Shown: positions 44,097-53,358 of the stretch, in pieces
How positions within the stretch are numbered: position 1 is the first letter of the stretch
Layout: each line of letters starts with the position of its first letter
Assembly: GCA_000341795.1 (NCBI GenBank)
Contig: AODO01000063.1
Span: 1-64,000, forward strand
Reading direction: 5' to 3'
Length of the DNA stretch: 64,000 nucleotides
DNA from: Rhodococcus triatomae BKS 15-14
Lineage (GTDB): Bacteria; Actinomycetota; Actinomycetes; Mycobacteriales; Mycobacteriaceae
Translations under genes and position numbers: made by a program
Notes under the pieces: model-generated
The model's input: only the letters and a program-made list of their open reading frames with translations
The model's database searches: none
Told to the model about the DNA's origin: nothing

Positions 44097-44499
44097 TCAG
44101 CGTCTCGGCTTCCTCTCGCAGCGATCGACGGGTAATCCAGCCCCGAAGACTCGAAGATGGATGACCTGTCGATCGGTATTGGCCCAGTGTGCCCTGATGT
44201 CAGCTATCGAACAGGTTGTCGAGACTGACGAAGGCGCCTCTGGGGTAACAGGATCCGACGGATCGGTGGGGAACGGCTGCGGGTCTGGCGCGTCTCCGTC
44301 GATGGTGAGCAGGAGCGGCTCGCCGGGGCCGTCGGCGGGTGGTTCGACGACGATGGATCTGGTGAAGGTTTCCCCAGTGTCCCTGCGGAAGACGAGCTTG
44401 TGTGGACCGGGCGGGGTGTTCTCCGGGATGGTGAAGGTACCCACGGCGATTCCGTCATCGTTGATTTTCGAACGTGCCGAAGCAACGCCCGTGCCGGTT
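44097..44499 (-). pseudogene. Fragment of an unidentified surface-type protein
   Basis: One reverse frame reads coherently from NDDGIAVGTFTIPENTPPG through HKLVFRRDTGETFTRSIVVEPP and a Pro/Asp-rich stretch, resembling an extracellular Ig-like or anchored-protein segment. It has no start; it is joined at about 44500 to the alkylsulfatase remnant in another frame, so it looks like a rearrangement junction. Confidence 0.35.
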
Positions 44500-45284
44500 C
44501 GTGGTCGGGCTCGGCGAACACGACGTGACTGAGGATCTCCGCGGCCCATCGGAAATCGCCCTTGTCGAGTGATTCGCGGGCCTCGGCCACCATGACGTCC
44601 GCGCCACCGCCGAGCTCGACGTAGCGCTTGCCCTGCTCCCGGGGGGGTGCTGCCACAGGTGGGCAGGGTTGCCATCGTACAGCCCACGTAGCGCTGATAG
44701 ATGGCTTTGATGTTGTGGCTTGCCGAGCCGTAGTAGCCGCGGGCGTGCCAGGGATTTTCGAGGGACCGGCGGCAGCGGGAGTTCCTCCGCGATCTCGATG
44801 CCGGTCCAGCCCTTGTTGATCAGGCGAAGAGTCTGGTCGCGCAGGTACGCGTACAGATCCCGCTGCGCGGACAGGAACTGGACCACGCGCTCGTTGCCCC
44901 ACGTCGGCCAATGGTGCAAGGCGAACACGACCTCGGTCTCGCCCCCGAACATGTCGATGGTCTCGGGGAGGTAGTTCGACCACGCGTGGGGATCGCGCAC
45001 GAGCGCACCACGAAGGGTGAGCAAGTTGTGCATCGTGTGCATGGCGTCCTCCGCGGAGCACAACGCCTTGTGTTCCGGGAAGTACACCAGGAACTCCGCC
45101 GGCGCCTCGGTTCCCGGTGCCATCTGGAAGATCATGCGGACGCCGTCGACGATCTCCTCCTGACCCGTCTCGGTGATGTCCAGAGTCGGCGCAATGAGGG
45201 TGATGTTGCCGGTCGCCACCGTTTGCGCCAGCCCGAGCGCGCCGTGCGGAGTGCGAGCGAGTGCAGCTCCGAACCGGCGACCCG
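44500..45284 (-). pseudogene. Alkyl sulfatase (SdsA-like, MBL-fold) remnant with frameshifts
   Basis: The middle of an SdsA-type alkylsulfatase is recognisable: ITLIAPTLDITETGQEE, GVRMIFQMAPGTEAPAEF, MHNLLTLRGALVRDPHAW, ALHHWPTWGNERVV, QRDLYAYLRDQTLRLINKG, EIAEELPLPP. The reading frame then breaks near 44750; DGNPAHLWQHPP appears in one frame and GGADVMVAEARESLDKGDFRWAAEILSHVVFAEPDHEPAR in another. The N-terminal metal-binding HxHxDH half is missing. A functional enzyme would hydrolyse sulfate esters such as SDS; this copy is dead. Confidence 0.75.
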
Positions 45285-45505
45285 GGACGATCGTCGTCGA
45301 GCGGATCCCCCAGTGCGCCGTACCTGATGACGGTTCCCGAATCCCACCTGGCGCCGACGGGACACTCGGCGAGCAACGCCGCAGACCGGACCACGGTGTC
45401 TGCATTCGCCGCCGACTCACCCAGTTCGTCGAAGTACGAGATGATCCGCAGCACGGAGACCGAATCCGACCCCAGGTCGGACATCCGAAGTCGCTCGAAG
45501 CTCAC
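45285..45505 (-). pseudogene. N-terminal fragment of a PucR/CdaR-like regulator
   Basis: The frame from 45505 starts MSFERLRMSDLGSDSVS, continues VLRIISYFDELGESAANADTV, and then reads LLAECPVGARWDSGTVIRYG before similarity stops. This resembles the N-terminus of actinobacterial PucR-type regulators. It runs without a stop into unrelated alkylsulfatase sequence in another frame, so it is a truncated 5' end left by deletion or rearrangement. Confidence 0.4.
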
Positions 45506-45711
45506 GGAACCACCCTCTCATCGACTCCGCCCACCGACGGGCCAGGGTCCGGGCGCGGCCGGTTCGCCATCGGTGTCGGCCGATCACGACAGTCCGTGGT
45601 CGATTCTGTCCGTTCGCGCTCAGCGTGCTCGTGAGAGGGCGGCCCGGGTGAGCGGCGAGCGGCGAGCCCGGCTCCCCGCGCGAGTGCGCCGCATTCGACG
45701 CAACGGTCACC

Positions 45712-46398
45712 TCACCGTCGTGTCGGTCGGATGACGTCGGTGCCGGCGCGATCCTCGACGTGGACGACCCGGCCGTGCGCGAGTTCGACGGTCTGATCAC
45801 TGTGCTGGGCGTCGCGTCGGCGGTGCGTGGCGTGCACGACGGTGGTCCCGCCGGCGGTCGTCTCGCGGAGCACCTCGTCCACGATCGCCTGCCCTGCGAC
45901 ATCGAGCGCCGACGTAGCCTCGTCGAGCAGCAGCAGATCGGATTGCTGGGCGAGGCCCTGGGCCACCAGGGTTCGCTGCTGCTGGCCTCCGGACAGGTCC
46001 CGGAGCTGACGGCGGGCGAGGTGGTCAATCTCGAGCCGCTCCATCAGTTCCTGCACGATGCGGCGGTCGGTGGCGGCGAGCGGCCGGAACAGTCGGCGCG
46101 GCCCGAACCGGCCGATGGCGATGCAGTCCTTCACCGTCAGCGGGAGTTCGTCTGCCGCCGCCGACCGTTGGAACACGATCGCGGGCCGCTGCGCCGTTGC
46201 GCGCGTGACCGCTCCGGCGGCGGGGTCGAGCAGTCCCGCGAGGATGCCGAGCAGGGTGCTCTTCCCCGAGCCGTTACCGCCCACGAGTGCGACGAGGGAC
46301 CCTGCCACGATCGTGAGCGAGACGTCGTCGACCGCCGTTTGTGCGCCGTAGCGGTACGAGACACCCTCCATCGAGATCGCTGGTTGCCCCTGGTTCAC
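45712..46398 (-). CDS. aztA: Zinc ABC transporter ATPase AztA
   Basis: 228 residues from a GTG with AGGAG at proper spacing. Walker A GGNGSGKST, Q-loop, signature LSGGQQQRTLVAQGLAQQ, Walker B LLLLDEATSALD and H-loop VHATHRR. It belongs to the metal (ZnuC/AztA) branch of importers. It is divergent from aztB, and a 21-bp dyad lies in the 80-base gap, so both arms should respond to zinc together. The position (A divergent from B, C, D) is unusual only in orientation; the gene set matches AztABCD. Confidence 0.9.
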   Translation of the reverse strand: MNQGQPAISMEGVSYRYGAQTAVDDVSLTIVAGSLVALVGGNGSGKSTLLGILAGLLDPAAGAVTRATAQRPAIVFQRSAAADELPLTVKDCIAIGRFGPRRLFRPLAATDRRIVQELMERLEIDHLARRQLRDLSGGQQQRTLVAQGLAQQSDLLLLDEATSALDVAGQAIVDEVLRETTAGGTTVVHATHRRRDAQHSDQTVELAHGRVVHVEDRAGTDVIRPTRR

Positions 46399-46439
46399 GT
46401 TTCATCTCCTCTTCTCGGTCGCGTCCATGCGCCAATCTA

Positions 46440-46460
46440 TATTAGTAATGATTACCATTA
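46440..46460. promoter_or_regulatory. Zur-like box between aztA and aztB
   Basis: A 21-bp dyad whose halves are TATTAGTAAT and ATTACCATTA about a central G; eight of ten base pairs are symmetric. It lies 18 bases before the aztB start and 41 before aztA. The outer CCATTA half-site and the spacing match the dyad at 31591-31611 upstream of the peptide precursor gene. Zur control of zinc importers is standard in actinobacteria. Confidence 0.7.
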
Positions 46461-46478
46461 GCGTTTAAGGTTTCGGCC

Positions 46479-47333
46479 ATGCCGATCGACCTCCTCGAAC
46501 CGTTCACCGTCCCGTTCGTTCAGCGCGCCGTCATCGGCGGCATGCTGCTGTCCGCGGTCAGTGCCCTGGTCGGAGTGTGGGTGATCGTTCGTGGCATGAC
46601 CTTCCTCGGGGAGGCGATGAGCCACGGCATGCTGCCCGGTGTCGCGATCGCGGCGATGCTCGGCGGCAGTCTCGTACTCGGCGCCGCGGTCAGCGCCCTG
46701 GTGATGGCGTTGGGGGTCAACGCACTTCGGAAGACCAGGCGATTCGGACAGGACACCGGCATCGGCCTCCTCTTCGTCGGCATGCTCTCGATCGGCGTCA
46801 TCCTCGTCTCGCACTCCCAATCGTTCGCGACAGATCTGACGGCGTTCCTCTTCGGCGACGTCCTGGCGATCCGCGCGGCGGACCTCTGGCTCCTGGCGCT
46901 GGCGCTGGCGTTCGTCGCGGTCGTGTCCGTGCCCCTCCACCGGCCGTTCCTGGCGCTCAGCTTCGACCCGCGCAAGGCGCAGACGCTGGGTCTGCGACCG
47001 GACCTCGCCAACGTCGCCATGCTCGTTCTGCTCACCATCACGATCGCGGTGTCGTTCCACGTCGTCGGCACCCTCCTCTCCTTCGGGATGCTCATCGCGC
47101 CGTCGGCCGGTGCGCTGCTCGTCGCGCGGCGGATCCCCGTCGTCATGGCCGTCGCCTTCGCGATCGGCTCCTTCTCCACCGTCGTCGGGGTTCTCGTGTC
47201 CTGGTACGCGGGAACCGCGGCAGGCGCGTCGATCGCCGCGACAGCCGTCGCCACCTTCTTCGCTCTCGCCGCGGCGGTCCACGTCGCGGAGCGGCGAGCG
47301 GAACACAGACCACTGACCGGCGCCCATTCGTGA
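46479..47333 (+). CDS. aztB: Zinc ABC transporter permease AztB
   Basis: 284 residues with eight or nine helices of the ZnuB/AztB (ABC-3) family: LEPFTVPFVQRAVIGGMLLSAVSALVGVWVIVRGMTFLGEAMSHGMLPG at the start, the coupling segment GFxxx-type RKTRRFGQDTGIGLLF, and VSFHVVGTLLSFGMLIAPSAGALL. It forms the channel for Zn(II) with AztA. The ATG lies just after the Zur-like box. A 24-base gap separates it from the following lipoprotein gene. Confidence 0.9.
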   Translation: MPIDLLEPFTVPFVQRAVIGGMLLSAVSALVGVWVIVRGMTFLGEAMSHGMLPGVAIAAMLGGSLVLGAAVSALVMALGVNALRKTRRFGQDTGIGLLFVGMLSIGVILVSHSQSFATDLTAFLFGDVLAIRAADLWLLALALAFVAVVSVPLHRPFLALSFDPRKAQTLGLRPDLANVAMLVLLTITIAVSFHVVGTLLSFGMLIAPSAGALLVARRIPVVMAVAFAIGSFSTVVGVLVSWYAGTAAGASIAATAVATFFALAAAVHVAERRAEHRPLTGAHS

Positions 47334-47357
47334 ACAGATTGCACAGGAAGACAACTG

Positions 47358-48554
47358 ATGTTCCCCACCACACACCCGTTCCGTCCAGCGCGCCTCGGCG
47401 CAGGTCTGCTCGTCGGCGTCGCATTGACGGTCACCGCCTGCACCGGATCCCCCGCCGCAGGAACGGAACAGGCCACCGAGACCCCGCACGGCTACGTCGA
47501 GGGCGCCAGTGAGGTGGCCGAACCGCAGGTCGGTCTCGCCTACGCCCAACGCGGTTCCGGCACACTGTCGATCCTCGACCTCGCGGGCGAGACGACCGAG
47601 TCCGTCGACCTGGTCGCCGAAGCCGAAACACTCGTCGAGGACGGACGTTTCGCGTACGTGGGCGACGGCGACCGGACGGTCGAGATCGTCGACACCGGAG
47701 TCTGGACGGTGGACCACTCCGATCACGTGCACTACTACCGGGCGCCGGCGACGGCGGTGGGGACGATCACCCTCGACGCGCCGATCGCGAGCATCGTCGG
47801 TCACGAGGGCTACACCGCGATCGGCACATCCGACGGAACCGTGACCCTGCTGGACCGCAAGGCCCTCGAATCCGGCGACGTGACCGTCGTCGGGGAACTC
47901 CGGTCGTCCGCGCCGGTGCCGTTCGCGGTGCCGTACCGGGGTCATCTGCTCCTCGCCGGCGCCACCGGGATGTCCGCGGTCGACGCGTCGGGCGCGGACG
48001 TCCGCGCGATGGGCGCCGGGTGCGCCGCGCCGGAGGGGTGGGCGATCCTGCGGGGCGCGGTCGCGATCGGATGCGACGACGGTGTGCTGGTCGTCCGGCA
48101 GAAGGCCGGAGCCGACCGGGACGTTCTGCTGCCGTACCCCACCGCCGGCGACCGTGTCCGCGTGTTCGGCCACCGCCCGCGCAGCAACGAGGCCGCCGCG
48201 GTCGCCGGTAACGGGGTCTGGAACGTGCACACCTCCGAGGAGACGCTCGTACATGCCCCGATGCCGGGGACCGTGGTGGCGGCAGGCTCGCCCGCGAACG
48301 GGGAGTCCGTACTGGGCCTCGACGACACCGGATCCGTCCACATCGCCGCAACGGAAGGCGGTGCAGTCCTGGCGAGTTCGTCACTCGTTCCCGCGGGCAC
48401 CAACGGTCCGCTGCTGATCGACACCACCCGCGCCTACCTCGCAGATCCGGCGGCGTCGACGGTGTACGAGCTGGACTACGCCGACAACCTGCGGGTGGCG
48501 CGCACCTTCGAGACCGGCGCGCGCCCGGACCTGATCGTGGAGGTCGGACGATGA
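47358..48554 (+). CDS. AztD-like beta-propeller lipoprotein of the zinc operon
   Basis: 398 residues. Lipobox LTVTAC (Cys near residue 30) and a propeller-type body distantly related to AztD. A histidine-rich loop (DHSDHVHYY) and ETPHGYVEGASE are candidate metal ligands. It sits between aztB and aztC and overlaps the aztC start by four bases. AztD is a periplasmic zinc chaperone that hands zinc to AztC; this membrane-anchored relative could capture zinc, or a zinc complex, at the cell surface. The specific role is inferred from position. Confidence 0.75.
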   Translation: MFPTTHPFRPARLGAGLLVGVALTVTACTGSPAAGTEQATETPHGYVEGASEVAEPQVGLAYAQRGSGTLSILDLAGETTESVDLVAEAETLVEDGRFAYVGDGDRTVEIVDTGVWTVDHSDHVHYYRAPATAVGTITLDAPIASIVGHEGYTAIGTSDGTVTLLDRKALESGDVTVVGELRSSAPVPFAVPYRGHLLLAGATGMSAVDASGADVRAMGAGCAAPEGWAILRGAVAIGCDDGVLVVRQKAGADRDVLLPYPTAGDRVRVFGHRPRSNEAAAVAGNGVWNVHTSEETLVHAPMPGTVVAAGSPANGESVLGLDDTGSVHIAATEGGAVLASSSLVPAGTNGPLLIDTTRAYLADPAASTVYELDYADNLRVARTFETGARPDLIVEVGR

Positions 48555-49462
48555 GGATTAGGCTCGGCGGCGTTCTGTCGGCGCTCGCGGTGGTCGCGGG
48601 CGCACTCACCGGCTGCGCGATCACCGACGACCGAGCGTCCATCGTGGTGACCACCAACATCCTCGGCGACGTCGTCCAGGAGATCGTCGGAGACCAGGCC
48701 CAGGTCACCGTGCTGATGAAGCCCAACTCCGACCCCCACTCGTTCGGTGTCTCCGCGCAGGAGGCCAACTCGCTGCAGACCGCGGACCTAGTCGTGTTCA
48801 ACGGTCTCGGGCTGGAGGAGGGCGTCCTGCACCACGTCGACGCGGCCGAGACGGAGGGGGTCCCGGTCGTCGAGGTGGGCGCGGCGGTCGATCCGCTCGC
48901 CTACGGCGACGGCGACACGACGGGGCAGGACGACCCGCACTTCTGGACGGACCCCACCCGGGTTGCGCTGGCGGTCGACCTGCTCGCCGCCGAGGTGATC
49001 GAGCACGTGCCCGGCGTCGACGAGACGGTCGTGCTGGACCGTGCCGCCGCCTACCGGACGCAACTCGAGGACCTGGATCGCCACATGACGGCACTGTTCG
49101 CCGGGATCCCGCCCGAACAGCGGAAGCTCATCACCAACCATCACGTGTTCGCGTATCTCGCCGAGCGCTACGACTTCACGATCGTGGGGGCCGTCGTCCC
49201 GAGCGGAACCACTCTCGCGTCACCGAGCGCCTCCGACCTCGCCTCACTGGTCGGCGCGATCGAAGCGAACGGCGTACGGACCATCTTCGCGGACTCCTCG
49301 CAGCCCGACCGTCTCGCGCGGGTCATCGCCGACACGACCGGCACCGAGGTCGACATCCGCTCGCTGTTCACGGAATCGCTCGGCGAGCCGGGCTCCGCAG
49401 CAGACAGCTATCTGAAGATGATGCGTTACAACGCAACTCAGATAGGAGACGGGTTGGCGTAA
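48551..49462 (+). CDS. aztC: Zinc-binding lipoprotein AztC
   Basis: A 303-residue cluster A-I solute-binding protein. Signal peptide with lipobox ALTGC. Expected zinc ligands are visible: His in KPNSDPHSFGV, His in DDPHFWTDP, His in ITNHHVFAYL and Asp in IFADSSQPDRL. The connecting helix is present between the lobes. The His-rich mobile loop of ZnuA is short (AYGDGDTTGQDD), as in AztC-type proteins that depend on AztD. The start overlaps the upstream lipoprotein gene (ATGA). Confidence 0.9.
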   Translation: MRIRLGGVLSALAVVAGALTGCAITDDRASIVVTTNILGDVVQEIVGDQAQVTVLMKPNSDPHSFGVSAQEANSLQTADLVVFNGLGLEEGVLHHVDAAETEGVPVVEVGAAVDPLAYGDGDTTGQDDPHFWTDPTRVALAVDLLAAEVIEHVPGVDETVVLDRAAAYRTQLEDLDRHMTALFAGIPPEQRKLITNHHVFAYLAERYDFTIVGAVVPSGTTLASPSASDLASLVGAIEANGVRTIFADSSQPDRLARVIADTTGTEVDIRSLFTESLGEPGSAADSYLKMMRYNATQIGDGLA

Positions 49463-49514
49463 AGCGGCCAACCGACAACGTTCCACCCATTCACCAGAGA
49501 TCGGAAAGGTACAG

Positions 49515-50678
49515 ATGAACAGAACAACCAGAGTGACGGCACTGTCGGCCGCCGCGGTTGCCTCCCTCACACTGGCGTCGTGCTCGTCCCAAAACGACGA
49601 AGCCGACGCAACGCCACTCGCCGCAGCGATCAACCAGCCCGTCGCGGTCACCTTCGACGGCGGAATCCACCTGCTCGACGGCGACACCCTCGAACTGAAG
49701 GACACCGTCTCCCTCGACGGGTTCAACCGAGTCAACCCCGCCGGCGACGACACCCACGTCGCGGTCTCGACCCCCGACGGCTTCCGATTCCTCGACGCGA
49801 CCACCGGGCAGATGACCGACATCCGGTTCGACGGACCGAAGCCGGGTCACGTCGTCACCCACGCCGGAAAAACCGTGCTGTACATGGACGGCACCGGGGT
49901 GACCAGCATCCTCGACTCCGACGACCTCGCGGCACCCGCGGAGACGTACACCGCACCGGAACCGCACCACGGCGTCTCCGTCGTCCTCGAGGACGGCACC
50001 CTCGTGACCACCCTGGGCAACGAGGAGGGTCGGCCGGGTGCGGTCGCGCTGGACGCCGACTTCACCGAGATCGCCCGCAACGAGGACTGCGAAGGCGTCC
50101 ACGGCGAGGCCGTGGCGCGTAGCGAAGTCCTCGCGGTCGGATGCAAGGACGGCGCCCTGCTGTTCAAGAACGGTGGCTGGGTGAAGGTTCCGGGCGGCGC
50201 CCCGTACGCCGCCCTCGCGACCGGGGCGGGAAGCTCCGAGTCGGGCGTCATTCTCTTCGACTACAAGATCGACCCGGACGCCGAGCGGGAGTTCCCTGAG
50301 CAGTTCGCCCTCGTCGACACCGTCGCCGAGAAGATCACGGTCGTGCCGATGCCCGGCGGGGCGAGCTACAGCTTCCGCTCACTCGGGCGGGGAGCGCACG
50401 GCGAGGCGCTGATCCTCGGAACCGACGGCAGTCTCCACGTCGTCGATCCCGAGTCGGCAACGATCGAGCACTCGTGGCCGGTGGTCGCGGAGTGGAAGGA
50501 ACCGATGGACTGGCAGGAGCCGCGTCCGGCGCTGTTCGTGCGAGGTCACGATGCCTACGTCACCCAGCCCGCGACCAGGTCCGTGTACAAGATCGACACC
50601 GAGACCGGCGAAATCGAGGCCCGGGTCACGCTCGACGGCACACCCAACGAGATCAGTGGCGTGGCCGGCGCACACTGA
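49515..50678 (+). CDS. aztD: Zinc metallochaperone AztD
   Basis: 387 residues. Signal peptide with lipobox-like TLASC, then a seven-bladed beta-propeller (FDGGIHLLDGDTLEL, DDTHVAVSTPDGFRFLDATTG, EDCEGVHGEAVARSEVLAVGC, DSPESATIEH-type blades). AztD proteins bind zinc and transfer it directly to AztC in the periplasm. Candidate ligands include EPHHGVSV and DCEGVHGEA. It has AGATCGGAAAGG upstream and a hairpin after the stop, so it probably ends the zinc operon. Confidence 0.88.
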   Translation: MNRTTRVTALSAAAVASLTLASCSSQNDEADATPLAAAINQPVAVTFDGGIHLLDGDTLELKDTVSLDGFNRVNPAGDDTHVAVSTPDGFRFLDATTGQMTDIRFDGPKPGHVVTHAGKTVLYMDGTGVTSILDSDDLAAPAETYTAPEPHHGVSVVLEDGTLVTTLGNEEGRPGAVALDADFTEIARNEDCEGVHGEAVARSEVLAVGCKDGALLFKNGGWVKVPGGAPYAALATGAGSSESGVILFDYKIDPDAEREFPEQFALVDTVAEKITVVPMPGGASYSFRSLGRGAHGEALILGTDGSLHVVDPESATIEHSWPVVAEWKEPMDWQEPRPALFVRGHDAYVTQPATRSVYKIDTETGEIEARVTLDGTPNEISGVAGAH

Positions 50679-50692
50679 GACGGCACGGGCAG

Positions 50693-50729
50693 GAGATGGG
50701 CGGGGACCGATCCGGGCCCCGCTCGTCTC
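50693..50729 (+). terminator. Possible terminator after aztD
   Basis: GAGA-T-GGGCGGGG pairs with CCCCGCTC-G-TCTC around a ten-base loop, with one or two mismatches and no T-run. It is placed 15 bases after the aztD stop. Confidence 0.4.
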
Positions 50730-50825
50730 CGTCGTCCCAGGGGATGGCGCGAGGGCACTCACGGCCCCCGCGGTGCCGCGGCGAGCAGGCACTGTCGCGT
50801 TGTGTCCCACGGTTTCCGATCGAGT

Positions 50826-51299
50826 TCAGGACGAACTTCCGACCTCCGAACGAAGACGCTCGGCGAAGGTTCGTGCGGCTGTCAGATCGGCTGCGTCGGG
50901 ACGCCCCTTTCTGATTCCGCCGACGACCCGGAAAGGCAGATAGGTGTCGAATGCCCGGCAGGAGAACCTGTCGACGACCGCCACCCCCTTGGTGTGCAGC
51001 TGTCGTTCGAGGGAACGGTGGTAGCCGAGCAACGTGGGTTCCGGAAGGCCACTGGTGGAGAACGTGAAAGCCGAGACGGAGCGCTGCAGCGGAAGAGCGC
51101 CGACGAACTCACGCAACTGGGGATGGAAGGACATTCGGAAGATGCCCGATCCGAACCCCACGAGATCGTAATCCGAGATCTCTCGGGGCTCGATCTGTTC
51201 GGGGGCCAGCACCGGCGCCGACAGCACCTCGCCCATGACGTCGGCGACTTTCCTCGTATTGCCGTGCGAAACGGATGTGCACACGATCAAGGCCTTCAT
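50826..51299 (-). CDS. Flavodoxin-domain protein
   Basis: 157 residues beginning MKALIVCTSVSHGNTRKVAD, the FMN phosphate-binding loop of short-chain flavodoxins (TxxHGNT). GFGSGIFRMSFHPQLREFV supplies the flavin-stacking region. It probably carries electrons for oxidative-stress or menaquinone-linked chemistry. The ATG overlaps the stop of the sigma-factor gene, so it is the last gene of a three-gene operon. Confidence 0.8.
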   Translation of the reverse strand: MKALIVCTSVSHGNTRKVADVMGEVLSAPVLAPEQIEPREISDYDLVGFGSGIFRMSFHPQLREFVGALPLQRSVSAFTFSTSGLPEPTLLGYHRSLERQLHTKGVAVVDRFSCRAFDTYLPFRVVGGIRKGRPDAADLTAARTFAERLRSEVGSSS

Positions 51300-52213
51300 G
51301 ACGATTCCTCCATCTGTGTCGGATCCATACCGGGTGTGACCGATCGAGCGAGACGTGTGGTGATCGCGGTGTGTCCGAGCTTGTCGGGATTGCGTACGGC
51401 ATAGAGCGCACGGATGCGCCCCTCGTCGATGTCGAAGACGAGCACCGAATCGAGCTTTCCCTTGTCGGTGAACAACACCGCGGGAAGGGTGTTGCACGTC
51501 GTCAGGTCGACACCGAACCCCGCCATGGACTTGTGCGCGAGCCCGATCACGTACTGGGCGACGCGCTCGGCGCCGACGACCGGTCGGCGTGCCGCGGTCA
51601 CCTTCCCGCCACCGTCGGTGATCTCCACGATGCCCGGCGCCATGAGGTTCACCAGCTGCGCGACGTTGCCGTTCCGAGCGGCAAGGAGAAACTGCACCAC
51701 GATCGCCCGACTCGACTCGGGATCCGGTTCGTAGCGGGGGCGACGAGCGTGAACATGTCTGCGGGCGCGGTGCGCAATCTGGCGGACCGCAGTGTCGGAC
51801 TTGCCGACGATCTCCGCGATCTCCTTGTGGGAGTGGCCGAACACGTCACCGAGCACGAACACGACCCGCTCGTGCGGACTCAACGTCTCGAGAACGAGCA
51901 GCATCGCGATCGAGACGGATTCGGCGAGGACGGCATCGTCCGCGGCGTCGGGTGCGGTGCCGATCGGCTCGGGCAGCCAACTGCCGACATAGTCCTCCCG
52001 CCGTCGCCGTGTACTGCGCAACTGGTTTAGCGCCAGTCGTGTGACGACCTGAACCAGATAGGCACGATGATGCTCGACCTCGCGCAGATCGACCTCCCGC
52101 CACCGCAGATAACTCTCCTGAACCACGTCCTCGGCATCGACTGCGCTACCGAGGATTTCGTACGCAACGGTGAACAGGAGCGGACAGATCCGGGCGAACA
52201 GCTCGGTCAGCAC
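51296..52213 (-). CDS. ECF41-type sigma factor (SigJ-like) with SnoaL-like C-terminal domain
   Basis: About 305 residues from a GTG that overlaps the oxidoreductase stop (GTGCTGA); longer frames are possible but would read through the upstream gene. Region 2 (LLFTVAYEILGSAVDAEDVVQESYLRW) binds -10, region 4 (LSPHERVVFVLGDVFGHSHKEIAEIVGKSDTAVRQIAHRAR) binds -35. The C-terminal 120 residues (FLLAARNGNVAQLVNLMAPGIVEITDGGGKV) are the SnoaL-like domain that replaces an anti-sigma factor in ECF41. The usual ECF41 partners are oxidoreductases, as here. It probably activates its own operon. Confidence 0.88.
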   Translation of the reverse strand: MLTELFARICPLLFTVAYEILGSAVDAEDVVQESYLRWREVDLREVEHHRAYLVQVVTRLALNQLRSTRRRREDYVGSWLPEPIGTAPDAADDAVLAESVSIAMLLVLETLSPHERVVFVLGDVFGHSHKEIAEIVGKSDTAVRQIAHRARRHVHARRPRYEPDPESSRAIVVQFLLAARNGNVAQLVNLMAPGIVEITDGGGKVTAARRPVVGAERVAQYVIGLAHKSMAGFGVDLTTCNTLPAVLFTDKGKLDSVLVFDIDEGRIRALYAVRNPDKLGHTAITTRLARSVTPGMDPTQMEESS

Positions 52214-53358
52214 GGCAGTTCCCGAGCCGTCGAGGGATTCGCCATCCGGGGCCCCGGCATCCACCGGTACAGGCCCGGATTCTTCAACGCCGTCATGGTC
52301 GATCGGCACACCGCCTCCTTGACCACCGCGGCCGTTCCTCCGCGGACAACGAGTGAACGCGGGGAATCGTCCGACCTGGTCGTCTGGATCACTCCCCCGC
52401 GGCGCCCCAGACTCACTGCCTGCCCGATGAACCCTACCGACAGCGTCGGCGGAATTCGGTCGTTCAACAGCGCGGCGATCGCGTCGGCGCCGTGGGCTCC
52501 CATCGGGATCGCCGCCTGGCAACTCATCCGGAGATGCCCGGCGACGGCCGGTGGCGGCGACACCGCGTCGCCCACTCCCACGATCCGAGGATGACCGACA
52601 CACACCAGAGATTCGTCGGTCCGCAGCCTGCCGTACCGGTCGACGGGTAACCCACTGCTCCGCGCGAGTTCGGGCACCGCGAACGCGCCAGCCCAGATCG
52701 TGCAGTCACCGAACAGCCGACCACCGCCATCGAACTCCGCTCCGTCGGCGCCGACCCTCGACACCGTGCGACCGGCGTGGATCGACACACCGAGACCGGT
52801 CAACGCCTGCTCGACAGCGGCGCGGCCGCGCACGGAGAGGGACGCACCGAACGCGCGCGTCACGACATGAGTGGCCAACGTGGGGAAGCGCCCCGCGATC
52901 TCGGCGGCTGTCTCGATCCCCGTGAGCCCGCCACCCACGACAACGACGCGAGCACCGTGCGGAAGCGCGCGAAGCCGCCCGTTCAACGATGTCGCAGCGT
53001 CGAGCCCCGACACCCCACCGACATCGACGTGTCCGGCGCCGGGATGCACAGCGCCGCTCCCAACGGCGTACACCAGGTGGTCGAACGGCACCTCCCCTCC
53101 ACTGTCCAGTGTCACCGACCGCTCCGCGATCGTCCGGACCGTCGCCACGCACAGTCGGATCGTCGGGTGCAGCAGGGCGGCGAGCGGCCGAGCCGCGGTC
53201 CCGGTCCCGGCCGCCGTCTGATGCAGCCGGATGCGTTCGACGAATTCGCGACGGGGGTTCACGATCGTCACGACGGCGTCGCGCGCGTTTCTCGCCGCGA
53301 TGCGGTTTGCCGCCATGACGCCTGCGTATCCTGCACCAACGACGACGACCTGCTTCAT
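52207..53358 (-). CDS. FAD-dependent pyridine-nucleotide oxidoreductase (NDH-2/AIF-like)
   Basis: 383 residues with two dinucleotide folds: VVVVGAGYAGVMAANRIA (FAD) and GARVVVVGGGLTGIETAAEIAGRF (NAD(P)H), plus the FAD-binding VGVGDAV near the end. No redox-active CxxxxC. The layout fits type-2 NADH dehydrogenase or AIF-like oxidases. It is the first gene of the ECF41 operon and is the probable target of that sigma factor. Confidence 0.85.
   Translation of the reverse strand: MKQVVVVGAGYAGVMAANRIAARNARDAVVTIVNPRREFVERIRLHQTAAGTGTAARPLAALLHPTIRLCVATVRTIAERSVTLDSGGEVPFDHLVYAVGSGAVHPGAGHVDVGGVSGLDAATSLNGRLRALPHGARVVVVGGGLTGIETAAEIAGRFPTLATHVVTRAFGASLSVRGRAAVEQALTGLGVSIHAGRTVSRVGADGAEFDGGGRLFGDCTIWAGAFAVPELARSSGLPVDRYGRLRTDESLVCVGHPRIVGVGDAVSPPPAVAGHLRMSCQAAIPMGAHGADAIAALLNDRIPPTLSVGFIGQAVSLGRRGGVIQTTRSDDSPRSLVVRGGTAAVVKEAVCRSTMTALKNPGLYRWMPGPRMANPSTARELPC

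Noticed and set aside
46458..48341. 627-residue reverse frame over aztB and the zinc lipoprotein gene
   Set aside because: Shadow of aztB and the following gene; highly charged, with no fold or ribosome site.
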